Positions 13,530 to 25,900 of a stretch of DNA of 64,000 bases are shown in pieces (positions within the stretch are counted from its first letter, which is position 1; the number at the start of each line of letters is the position of its first letter). The translations under genes and the position numbers were made by a program. Source of the DNA: Plantago elongata (lineage: Eukaryota; Streptophyta; Magnoliopsida; Lamiales; Plantaginaceae); the NCBI GenBank assembly GCA_036897095.1, contig JAYMSP010000105.1:18401-82400 (forward strand). Reading direction: 5' to 3'. Under the pieces are notes generated by a model that saw nothing but the letters and a program-made list of their open reading frames with translations, was not told the origin of the DNA and did no database searches.

Positions 13530-15870
13530 AGTGCGAAAAAAGACTTGTGCGGCACACGTTACATGTAGGTATCACTGCGCCGCTATAAATAATAATTAGA
13601 AACAATACCTGAGATTAAGTCATTTACTACATTGCATTAACTGGTTCACGAAATTTCTTGGATGTTGGCTGTAAGTTGTTTGTGTTATTAGAACTTTTCT
13701 GTCTATCGGTCTTTTTTTTAGTCAGGTCCTCTCGATTATTTTCAATTAATTAGAAGTCTTTGCTATTTTGTTGTTGTAAATAGTAATGAACTTTTTATCT
13801 GTAGTACTCTACTTTTCATACTCTCTATGTACTCTTGTCGTCTGATTCGTGTTGCATAAATAGAAAATCTAAGTCAGAGGGCGCTTTGCTTGTGACGTGG
13901 TTACGTATATCTAAAGAAATATATATAAGTCAAAAGAATCCCAGGATTTAGAGAAAAAACATATAGAAATGAATAACATAACAATTTAGGAGTCTCCCTA
14001 GTAGAAAATAAAGTAGAATTATATATTATATTCTTACAAATCGTAATCACTAGAGATGCGGTAAATAAATAAAAAAGAACGTAGTAAAGGGAAGGAAAAA
14101 TAGTAATGTCTGAGTCTTTCGTATTTTGCTGTTAGAAAGATATTAAAGAATATTATGGTTGGATCATTTTTGACGTATGTTTTTTTTGTAATCTGCTTTC
14201 AATTTAACAATAACAGCTTCGTTTTTCTTTATTGCCAGTTAAAATAACTCCTTGTTTGCATATTTTTCTTTCTTTTGTTATTTTTGACAGGATATTTATA
14301 AGCTATACCTTTTGTTGGAGAACTTAAACATTCTCGAATCAAAGGTATAAAATTTTATAGTGGTTACATACATCTTTGCTTGTTATGACAAATCAATCAT
14401 AATACGAGGCAATTGTCATTCACGGGAAATGAATTCGTTAGTCAAGGAGAAAAACTCTACGAATCATATATGCTATGCTTTGTTCTTCCAAACGAGGTAT
14501 CCTATAACACTATACATGATATACATGGTATTGCACCAAAGAAGAATACGTACTAAGTAAGACAAGGTTAAGAATATATCTAAGAAATAAAGTAGTAAAG
14601 GGTGTACAAAAATGATTCTATCCAAACAGATAACTCCTTAAGAGGAAAACTATAGAAAAGATTAAGAGTAAGAAGTTCCCTGGGATTCTGCCTTTTTGTG
14701 TGAATTTAAGTAGCACTTTTCTTAGCACGTACCTTGGGGATCTCATGGGGCGAATTGGATCTATTCTCTAATTTTATATAAGAAAGGACTTTACATTATT
14801 AGTTTTTGTAGAGGAAGCACTCTAAATCCAAATATTTTTTTATATACACAAACAATAAGAACTGCGTACATTAATGGTTAATTACACAACAAAGATAGAT
14901 AATATAGATAGAAGGAATAGAAAGAGATAAGTATTCATTATATGCTTGGGTTTCACAACTTTCTTCATAACTGGGAGTACTTAAATAGTACTTGGTATTG
15001 GTATTAGGAGAATACGTTACGAAATGGACCGAAGATCTTTTTTATAGATTCTATTTGAGAAGAATTGATCTCTTCTATAGTTTGGCAAAAAAACTTACGT
15101 AAAAAATATTCTAGCATGGATAAATTTGGAATGGGGTGATATAGGGATCTCTTTTCTAGCTTTATTTAGGACTTATCAGGACTACTCTTCTTTTCTTTCT
15201 ACTCTGAATTAAAAAGAATGAAAAATACCTAAAATAAATATTGTTGATACTATGAAAATCTAACATCTAGTAATATCTCGTAGGAAATAATAGAAAATTC
15301 GCTCAGTAAGGGGAGCCACGTTCCTTAATCTTCAGTACAGAACTTTGTACTAACAGAATAGAATATGGAATCTAAAAAGTAGACTTTCGTCATTTCTCTT
15401 GCTTTTTTCTTCTTTTCTATATTTAGATAGAGGGTTTTGCACACGATTACGAGGTATAACTTATATGTACTTAACATAAATAAAATAAAAAAGAACGAGT
15501 GATCTATGTCTATTTCTTTGCGACGGCTAAGCACGAGTCTGATGATGGAAAGAAAAACGAAGCTGCGCACTAATAAATAATTTATTTAGAATATAATAAA
15601 AAGGTAGAAGAAGGGTTTTTGGTGGAGACAAGGAAACATTTTAGGCTGGCGGCATTCACTGTTGTATTCGTTGAACTAATTAATATCTTTCTTCCTTAAT
15701 ATAACACAACATTTTTGGTGCAATTCTATATCTACAACAATTTTCCTATGGTATGTACTAAACGTAACATTCAATTATGATGTGCTTCTTATTTTTTGCT
15801 CAACTTCAACTTGTTAATATTAATAGAATAGTGAAATCAATAAATCTAAATAGAGGCTACCTTACTCTTC

Positions 15871-15890
15871 TTCTATAATTTTCTATAATT
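15871..15890. repeat. Tandem pair of a 10-bp unit
   Basis: TTCTATAATT occurs twice in tandem with no mismatch, inside type-B block 1. Confidence 0.9.
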
Positions 15891-18200
15891 CAAGTTTTTC
15901 CTATTTTGTGTACTATTTTCTTTCATCTTTTATGATCATTCGGCGACGTAGGAATTGTATCCGAATCTCTTGGTTTTGCTTCCTCTTTCTTATATTCCAT
16001 TATTATATTCTATTCAAGAACACCTTCTCTAACTAACTAATTGACTAAGATCGCCTATGATGGAGTGGAGTGCGTTACTAAATTTACAAACTTTTTTGTT
16101 TCCGTTACATTAGTATAATATATTGTAAATATTGAAAAAATACGCATATATGATGAATAGAACGAGCATAAAACGTTTCCTTGTATCTTAATACGTAGAA
16201 TATAGAATCTAATACAAGCCTAGAAGTGTCTAGTCATTTTCTAATTTCTAAAAAATCTTGCATTGATGAGTTATCTACTAAATCCTTAATAGAAATAGAA
16301 AGTAAAGGATAATTGGAGTATTATCTTAGTTTATTTAATATTCCTTTTTCTCAGAATTTTGCGTAGTAAAGACACATCCTTTGTAGATTCTTTATCATAA
16401 GTGTTTATTTATAGATCTATTTTTACAGTATTAGACATGTACAAAATGAGGAATTGGATATTAGGAATAATTCTATTTATTACGTTATTACAATCCTACT
16501 TTTAGCTAGAAGTTATTATTTTCTAATTTCTATTTTAGGTCTTTACTTTACAATAAACAGTATTCTAAAAACCTAACTCTTTTTCTTTCTTAGACAATGG
16601 AAATGGAGCAGAGATCTTTTATACTTTTTCTTGCCGCCTAACAATTTATCTATATTCTGAAAGAACTGCTGTATATTCATTTCTATGTACTTAGGAAATA
16701 TCTTTCTAACCCATTCATTCTATTTCATTATTTGAGAAAAGGAGATTCTTTTTTATACCAACCGGAATATTTCTTTATTCTAGAATACTTGTCTATTTTT
16801 CTTTCATTTCAGAAGAAAAGAATTTTGACATAACCATTATCTTGGTATCAACTGTACGTACATCTTTTTGACTAAAAAAAGAGAAATGAACTACAACATA
16901 AAATAGAGTTGGAATATAATATACAATGATTCAATGTTAGAAAAACTGCGTAAGTAATAGAGGAAATCCTTCTAACTCTTTTTCTTTATTTTCTTTCTCC
17001 CTGCCACGCCTTTGATTTGACTTTTTTCTCTGGCTAGTCTCCTTTTTTTCTCCTTTAGACCATGTTTCCTCTTTTTCATTACTACAATATCCAAACCAAA
17101 ACTGTCTGTGTAGAAATATACATAGAAAATGGCACGTTTCTATAAATAAGGAAAATTCATAATTGTTTGGGTTTTTCAGTTTTTTACGGGTTAATACTTC
17201 GGTCTTTACTTAACAACATGTCTAATCTAATAAAGTAGTACACCTACCTAAACACCCAGGCTCTTTATCTTATCTGCTTGCGTTGCCGCAAGGAACGTAA
17301 AAAAAAATAGAGTAGTAGAGTTATAGCCAGTAAATCGCAATATGAACTTGTAAGTCTTTCTCTATAATAGTGAAAGAGAATTCTTTTTGCTTCTTTTTCG
17401 AATAGTCCTATTTTCAAATTCAAACATATATTTACAGTGGAAGTAGAAACCTGCCACAAGTATAAATCGAAAGAGAGCGTCTCATAATGCATAGAAAGAA
17501 GACACTAGACTCAAAAACAATGTATACTTTGTGACATTTACTGTTTGTTTGTTGTAGGAGAGACACCGAACCGAGCTTATCAACCAACTATTTATGTCAA
17601 TTATGATCTAATAATAATAAATGAAAGCCCGGATAAATTTTCTTCTGACTTAGCTGTATCAAATGTAAAGACCTTTCTCTAAACTCTATATTCTAATAAT
17701 GATAGGCAAATAGTGTAACCTCTCCATCCAGTAGGAATTTTATTTTATTGTCGACCTCTGTCTTGTTCTTAAGGCTAGCCTGAAATGTTGCACCGTACAA
17801 TGAAAGAAGAATGCTATTTCGAGTGTTCTTCATGAAACACAACACAGAGGAAGAAGATGCAGACTTTTATGTATGATTGATTATGTATATGATGATTAAA
17901 AACAACGCGGAAAGATAGCTACGAATCTATTCCAAGATAACCTCTATTATCTATAGTATAGAACAACCTTCATCTTGGAGTATTGAAGTACCCCTTTTAG
18001 TTTCCTTTAGAATTTAAGTTGTTAGAAATCTATAGGTCACATATTTGGATTTCTAACCTGTTTATCTCGTTATTTTCCATTTTTACTTTCTGGACACCTA
18101 TGCCTCACAATTTCATGTATAAAACCAACCGCTAAGACAAATGAGAAAATCCATCAATCACAACAGGTATAATATTATGAAGCTCATTATAAAGTTTTCT

Positions 18201-21200
18201 CGCTATACAAGTATAAAGAAATGCTTCATTCTAGACACCCTAAGGCATTTACAGATTTTTATAGAAAGTGATTAAGTTATACACTACTCTTAATTAGCCT
18301 AGAAAACACTCTATTAATAATAGCAAAAAATTATTATGGCTCGCGTAAAAAGACTTTCTTCTTATACAGCCCTGATGCTAAAGATATAATTATTTATAAG
18401 GAAATTAAAAGAGAGTGACTATTTTAGAAAGAAGTTAGAGTTATACTTTCCCTTAAGATATACCTTGATGAATGAGTTCTATTTATGTCCTAGTAAAAAA
18501 TGATAACATTACTTACCTAGAAGAGAGTATATACTTAACTTAATTAACTTAAGACTATATAGTAAGGGCTTATCTACAATAATTTAAACAAAGATTTTAT
18601 AAATACAAGGTGAGAGGTTATACTTTTCTACACACTTATTACAAAGAGTTTGCTCGAGAGGATACGCTATTAGAGCTTTGACTAGTCCTATTTATAAAGA
18701 GAACAGGCTTTACTTGCCCTATTATAGGCAAAAGATAGATAAGCCATTTCCTTTCGTATTTATATTTACCTAAAGTTAAGAGAGTTTATCTTATAAATTA
18801 CTAAGGCATAATTATACACTAAGGGAAGCTTAATAGGTAAGAGTAAGCTACCTCTTTATCCTTTAAAGTATATTATATAAGGAAGAAAAGTATCTCTTTT
18901 ATCTCCACTATTTCGTTCATTTCATAAAATATTGGGATAAGTATGCACTCTTCTATATTTATTACTTTATTAAATAAAGCTATATTTTTAAGAGAGAGTA
19001 ACCTTTATACCTAACATTATAATTATATTAAATATACTGGGTGGGGAAGCCCCTTCTTAAGTCACCCTTTATACAGAAAACTATAGAGAACGCGCCTTTT
19101 TATACATCATTATTTATACTTTAGATACCTCAAATATTATATCTCATATACTTTATTAAAAAATATGTATAATCAGTCTTTCCTTAATAAGAGCAGCATG
19201 CCTCACTAACCTCTTTTAAAGGTAACCTATAGAGTCTATTTAAAGTGATTTATCCTTATTTATAAATTAATAATTACTTTATTATAAGGAAGCTTATAAT
19301 TATAACACTCTATTTTATAGAAGTTATTTATAAGTACAAACTCTAAAGGCACGTTATATTTAAAGCTCTACAGCTATTATTAGAGTCTTGTGTAATATAG
19401 TCAACTCTACCTCTCCAACGATATAAAGGATAAATCTCTTACTAGCCCTAGAAGCTTTTCTTTAAAAATTAGGAAGTACCCTAGCTCTTAAAGTAAAGGT
19501 GTTCACTCCAGTAACTCTCTAAATCTTAATCTATCAATAAGTAGTAATATAGACTCTTTCCCTATAAATATAGGGTTTACTTTTTTTGACCACTAGGAAA
19601 GGGAATGTACTATACCCATACCTTTTATGTTAAGTAAACACTAAATTAAGATCTTAATAATAAAGACTCCTTCCTGTTCAGTAAATATACTATATGGGTT
19701 CTATATTTAAAGCAAAGGTACCTTACACTTAATAGTTATAAGTCTTTAGGCAAAAAGATTTCCTATAATTACAAGAGATAGACACTAAAGCATACCCTTG
19801 TACTAGTAAGGGTTTATATAAGGGCGGGTTTATTTTACTACTCCTTCATAAACGATATATAATTAGTGCGCAAGTGTAAACTTCTCTTTAAGTAACAAGT
19901 AACCAATAAGTATAAATAAGTCTAGAGGTATACTCTTATTGAAGGCGTATTATATAAGGGAAGGGTAAACTATTTTCAATAATACGTAAAATTTTAAACA
20001 TAATGTTATAGTAGTAGTAGTAGAATAATTATCTCACAGTCTCCCTTTAAATAATTAGATAATAAAAGGGTTTCTCTTCTTGTTTAATTTAGTATATATA
20101 ATTCATCAAACCATTAAGTAAAACACAAGTAACTTACTAGTAAAGGCCTAAGTACTACTATTAAAAGCTGTATATTATAGAAATGTAAAGTACTCTCCCT
20201 TTATAATTTATAATATAAGAATCTTTTCATAAATACTTTAGAAAGAAAGATATAGAGCTGTAACTTTTACCTTTGCATAAATACCCTTTCATTGTACTGA
20301 TACATTCTCTTTCTAATATAGCGATATAATAATTAAGACTTGTTATAAAAGATCGTAAGAGGCATTTTATAAACTCTTGCTTATATAGTAAGAAGCCTCT
20401 CACAAGTGCTACTCATAAGTCTTTTCTAAGTATTTTTAAGATTAGTTTACACGTGTGTTTTTGTTAATAAATAACGCGTTTGAGAAGGATCTAATATAAT
20501 AAAATTAGGTATAAAAGGAAGAAAGCAGCCTCCTATACTCTTAATAATTCTTTAGGACAACAAGGCACACTCTTACATAAATATTTATCCCACTAGACTT
20601 AGAAGTGGAGTCTTATACCTTTTAACTTTGCTGTAGCGTGAGATAGTACCTTAAATATAAAGACTTAAATAGTAATCCTTTCTACACTTAATACTTTAAA
20701 ATTATTTATCAAGTCATTTATAATTTAAGGATAGATGCGTATGTTATAGCTTATAACGAAAGGTATCTCTATTCTTAAACTTTCTTAAGTATTAGCACAA
20801 AGATTATAGGAGTAAACCACCCCTTTCTACATTTTAAGCAAAAGTCATTATTAGGATAATTGTCTATAAAACTGTATTTTGAAGCATTAGTATAAAGTGT
20901 ACTTAAAATAGGTCTTTTACTACCTCCGCACTCCGTATAATTAAGGAATCTTTACACACCTAATATTTTAATAATAAAGTATGCGAAGTACTCTCATAAA
21001 TGTATAGGGGTTGTTTGTCTATTTCTATTAAGTTCTTTACTAAGGAAGCTTATAAGCTATTCTCATTAAGATAAAAAAAGTACACTATATTAGTAATGTA
21101 TCTTTCTTAAGTATGTAATTAAGTAATAAGTCTTCTCTAATTAGATCTTCCCTATAATTTAATGGATAAGTGTATAATGTTTAACTAATTGCTTAATATA

Positions 21201-22940
21201 ACATAACAGAATAAAGGAGAGTGTTTTCTTCTTAAGTAAAAGACTTAAGTTATATTTTAACTATGAATTGTTTTAACAAAGATTTACTGGCGCATAAGTG
21301 TACGCCTAAATAGATCCCTTCTTAGCACCCCTTATTAAAATTTTAAAAAGTTTATTACTTAACGCCTAACCCTTAGTTAGAAAGTTCCCTAGTTATAAGA
21401 GAGCTGCCCCTATATTTCTTAATAATGGCTTGATATTAGTACTAGACTATAAAGTATAAACTAGTAGGGTAACGAAACATAAACAGAAGTCCCTTTTAAG
21501 TAAATAATATCCTTAATAATGTATATTTTAAGAGCTTTAAAATTATTTTTAGATAATTTAATTAGAGAGTTGTCCAAGAAATTAGGGGCATTCCCTTAAA
21601 ATATATAGTTACTTAGGAGTACTCATTACGTAAATTAGATAATACTACTTTACAAAAGGGGATTTTCTTTACTATACTTATAAAGTATTTATGCTTTAAG
21701 TCTTCTTTTATTTATTAAATATAAATAATGTATTTTTAGTTACTTTATTATTTCTATTATTAGTAATCTAGAACTCCCTTATTAAGCTCGTTTTGTCTCC
21801 TTATAAACTCCCTCTATAACTTTTTTATTAGTTTTTTTTAGAAAGTACTTTTTTGTTGAAAGAGTAGTCTCCCCTTTGCTAAAGTATTATAAGTCACTTA
21901 CTCTATAAGATACTAAAAGTTATAACTTTTGTTCTAGGTATACTGCACTATATACATATTTAAATCCTCTAAAAGTAGTCTTCTTTAAAATATAAATTAA
22001 GTAAAGCATCTTCTCTTTACTAATTAGAGAATATTAATTTAGTATACTTTGTCAAATAAACAACCTAGAGTCTTATAATAGCATGAAAGATTATAGCCCC
22101 TTCCAAAGAAGTATACAACCTTTCCTTTAATATATAATATAAAGTTAATTAATCCTATAAACTGTAATAAATTTGTAAGCCTAGAGTAACATATTTATGC
22201 AAAAAAATAAGGTGTCTATTTCCTATAAGTGTAAGGTAAAACTATATACTTTACATATACATCTTTAAAGAGCCCCATATTATGCATTTGTGCCTTATAT
22301 AAATGAAATTATTCCTTTTAATGCCTAGGGTAAGAAAAGTGTACTACTCCCTCAAAAGGTGAGCACTTTCTAATCAAGTACATTGTAAAAACACCTTAAA
22401 TAGCTTCTATATATAAGTATCTTTTTGAAAGTGAAAGTAAGTTCTCTGAATATAAGAATTCTATAAAGTACACTCCTTTGAAATTCATATCCATAAAATA
22501 TATTTTAAGTAGATTTCTTACTCATTAAATTAAATAAGGCTTAAGTAAAATACCATCTAAAGTTAAAGGTAATAACATACTCTATCATATAAAAAAGCAT
22601 TTTATACTTCCCTTTTTAACTAGGGCTCTAGCTAATAAAGAAGCATAACTAAAAGGGGCCTTATACTTAATTCTAAGAAATAGTTGCCCCTTATTACTAA
22701 TGATAGAGATATAGTGCCTTAATATTTTCTAAATATAATAAATAGGGGTGCAAGTTAGCTTCTATCTTCTTTATAGAATCAGTGCTATATATCTATTGCC
22801 ACTTAAAGTGCTAATATAAGGGTATTTCCTAGCAGCTCTTTCCTTATAAAGAAAATACTTAAGTTGCCCTAATAATTTAATCTACTTTTAAAATTCTAGA
22901 ACCTCCTAGTATAATAAGTAATTTAGTAGAAAAGTACTTT
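18201..22940. repeat. Type-A AT-rich block 2, RIP-like
   Basis: Two 120-base samples were hand-counted. Bases 18241-18360 gave TpA/ApT near 1.4. Bases 18601-18720 gave TpA/ApT near 2.0 and (CpA+TpG)/(ApC+GpT) near 0.7. No frame of 60 codons or more exists in this 4.7-kb block, consistent with dense TAA/TAG stops. It carries the AGAGTTATAC word at 18437 and a (TAG)5 microsatellite at 20009-20023. The right border, about 22935-22960, is marked by a switch to TG/CA-containing text. Confidence 0.6.
20009..20023. repeat. TAG trinucleotide microsatellite, five units
   Basis: Five uninterrupted TAG units within type-A block 2. Confidence 0.95.
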
Positions 22941-25900
22941 TGTAGTTGTATTGTAGTCATCGCATAAAGAATAAAAAAGGAAGAGCTTTGTCCGAGAAGT
23001 ATTACCAGCAAAGGGCAAGGCGTTTATTCTCAAGATCTACGAGCTTCTTTCTATGATATGACTATGTATGAGTTCCTTTTCTTCATCATTTTCTATTTTT
23101 CTTCTACGCTTTTTATGCAAAGCGGATCTCCTGTATACTCTATCATTCCCAATAGTATACATTTCTCGTACTTTTTTGTAAATTTCATAATATGAAAAGT
23201 TCCTTGGATATCTACTACCTGACTTTTCTAAACTTGCATACTTGTTGTGGTTGGTTCAAAGAGAATTTTTAGGAAGGAATCTTATATTCTAGAATGCAAT
23301 ATAATGAATGGTAGTATAGTGGTATGGTATGATACGTGTAAAGAGCTCTACTAATTTAAATTAACTAAGATAACCTACTTTCTATTTCTAACACTTTTTC
23401 TTTTGTCTAGTTTAGTTTCTATTCTAAATTAGAGATGATAGAGTTATTTCCAAATTAAGTAAGATAGAGTTGCGTGTTAGAAAAAAAGAAATAGAGAGAG
23501 GGTATAAAGATAAAGACTATTCATTAAGGTTTCTCCTATTATAGAGAGAACAAAATATATCAGATCGCACAGTCGTAGTATTTTTTATTTTAACAACTAG
23601 TATGCTGTATAGTACCATACATAGTCCCCTAGTTAGTTAGTAAACGCTTTTACACATAGAAATTTACAGTAATGTTAGTTTATTTGGTAAAAATTCTTCT
23701 ATAGAATCCATCCTCGTTGACTTTGTCTGACTATACCTAGTGTTTAGTTTAGAGCAAGTAAAGAGCGCCGCAGAATAAATACTCACAAAATAATAGAAAA
23801 AGCTATATGGAATATGCTTTTCCCTAAATGTGCGAACAACTAAAAAAATAAATTTAATAATTTCAACTATATCGTAGACGAGGATATATAAACAAAATAG
23901 AAAAGCGAAAAATATAAGGCCACCGCCTCGTCGCAAACGCAAAGGAAAGAGATATTACTGCACCCCGCGATTTAACTAAAAAACAAGAAATTCTTTATCT
24001 GTACTTAACTTATAACCTATTTGTTTGTTGCACGTGAGGGTAGAGAGTCAACTACACTCCATTAGATTCATAAAAAATTAATTTAATAAAACAGAAGCTT
24101 GTGAATTTCTTCTACTTCTTTCTGTTGTTAAGCGTTTATTTTAGCTACATCATGATATGAGTCATATTTATTATTATATCTAATACAGTCACTTTCCTCA
24201 TGTTTTTCCTTTCTCTAGCCAACTAAGCAATTTATATTCTATAGCAAGAGAATAGTGTTCACCAAACAAGTCAAAGTTGTAAATAGAATTACTTACTAGG
24301 CTCCTCACTCAACCCCTATTCTTATAGTACACATACAAATGAAAGAAAACAGGCAAAGAATAAGGTAAAAAGAAAAAAATACGCCAAAAAAGAGAAAGGT
24401 ATAGTAACAGTAACTAGATAAACACGGATTAAAATGAAAAGAAGATATATAATAACTACGGCAAGCAAAGAAAAGTAATATGCTCTTCAAATATCAAATA
24501 TACGTCATCCATGGGTGTGCTAGGTAGAATCTCTCAATCTTAGGATTATATATAAACTATCTAATTCATGCTCTGGATTAGTGCGGAGAAACACTAATTA
24601 ATAAGAAGAAATAATCTAAGAAACTATATTAACTCTACTTAAATTAGCTATACAATACAAAAGGAGTCATAAGGAACATAAATCAGCCAAAGATAACTAC
24701 TAGTAGAAATTACAACATTATAGATTTATTTATAGAAAGAAAAGGAGAACAATCGTTGCAAAAGAATAGCAACAACAAAGACCTGATCATTAGCTTTATT
24801 TTTAGTTGCATGAAATAGAAAAGGTTGCTCGTATTATAGAAAAAGGAAAGGCCGGTTATAATTAAGACTCTAATCAAGAAATGAGAAACTTATTACGGGT
24901 CGGCCAAATCCCAACTGTGTACGAAAGATAAAAGATGGTAGTTGGTTTATAAGTAAATTAGATCTAGTTATTAAATATCTATACTAATATACTAAGGAGC
25001 TGCCAAAAGTCTATTTACAAATCAACCCAAATGACCTCGTAGACTCCACTACATGGAAAATCGCGAAAAAGAATAGTCACTAATAGATTGTCGAATAAAA
25101 AAACATCCGTTATTACTATGCGAATTGATTAACAGCTCTAATTTTTCCATCTCCATCCAGCATACGAAATTAGAATTTATTAGTTATCCTGGCTAGTCTT
25201 TTCACTTTCACGTTGAGTAGCAGCTTTGGGTCATATGGAATGGATTACATCAAGAAAGGAGTAGAAAGGCGTTCCCGAAAGAAAGCTAAGCTTTTAGTAG
25301 ACATTATTAAATTAAATGTTGAATATGCTGACTGAGAATAAATTTGATTTAGCTATATAGTATAAATTAGTATAAATAGATTGATTGCAACTCTCCCGTG
25401 AGAATTCACTACTGAACTGATTCCTCTTAGTATTATACTTAAGTATAGAGAATTCTAGAATTTCGAACTAATCTCCAAACGTCGCTTTTTCTTTATCCCG
25501 ACGTGGATTACTTTTATTACTATATTTTTAGGTTTTCCCATTCATTCTTTTTCTTTTAAGGTGGGGTTCTTTATGCTGATATCTAATCTACTAGTAAATC
25601 GTTTCCCCAACAAAAAGACCTTACTAAAACTCTAATTGTTCCTTAGTCTTGAGTATTGTCCTCTTTTCTACCAGACAAGTAGATTGCATTCTTTATTTTA
25701 AATGAAATTCTGGAATAGGTTATCACACTATCCCTCAATAATCTTATAACTGAATATGAGTATTCCGGATATCTTGGTGGTTCGAGTCTTTTTAATAGAC
25801 TATATCAGAATCAGGATTACACTAGGCTAGTATTATGTGTATCTTATCATTTCTTTAATTGCTAGTTTTTAAAATGGATATTTATTGATCCAAGTTTGGA

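Larger units (their letters stand above)
13000..13590. other. GC-rich, C-skewed patch with palindromes
   Basis: GC content rises to about half in places (about 32 of 60 bases by hand at 13081-13140) in a region otherwise near 30%. The plus strand from about 13090 to 13330 is strongly C- and CA-rich and G-poor, the reverse of the CpA-depleted type-A DNA. A 72-codon plus-strand frame (13119-13337) and partly open minus-strand frames cross it, but none is recognisable. The patch contains an 8-bp-stem hairpin (13038-13062), a tandem 8-mer (13453-13468), a 12-bp palindrome (13518-13529) and a near-palindrome TGTGC-G-GCACA (13546-13556). It could be a fragment of a once-coding or regulatory sequence, or a recent insertion that has not yet drifted to AT. 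Confidence 0.5.
11036..18200. other. Type-B block 1, non-RIPed AT-rich DNA without genes
   Basis: Composition changes here. CpA and TpG return to normal levels: a hand count of bases 12001-12120 gave TpA/ApT near 1.0 with about as many CpA+TpG as TpA. Pyrimidine-rich runs such as TTTCTTT and TTCTATTC are common, above all between 15880 and 17100. The longest frames are 81, 82 and 75 codons (15325-15570 minus, 11480-11728 plus, 17265-17492 minus). None shows a domain, and their Phe/Leu/Tyr-rich make-up is what AT-rich noncoding DNA gives. A GC-rich patch lies at 13000-13590. The right border lies between about 18160 and 18240, where TpA-rich type-A text resumes. Confidence 0.55.

Noticed and set aside
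23664-23942. Longest frame of the window (92 codons, minus strand), hydrophobic in its first half
   Set aside because: Hydrophobic residues follow from T-rich codons. There is no family resemblance, no supporting context and no second exon that I could see.
25778-25788. GGTTCGAGTCT, a good Pol III box B match followed by a T run
   Set aside because: The T-stem does not pair and no box A or cloverleaf lies upstream, so it is probably a chance match.
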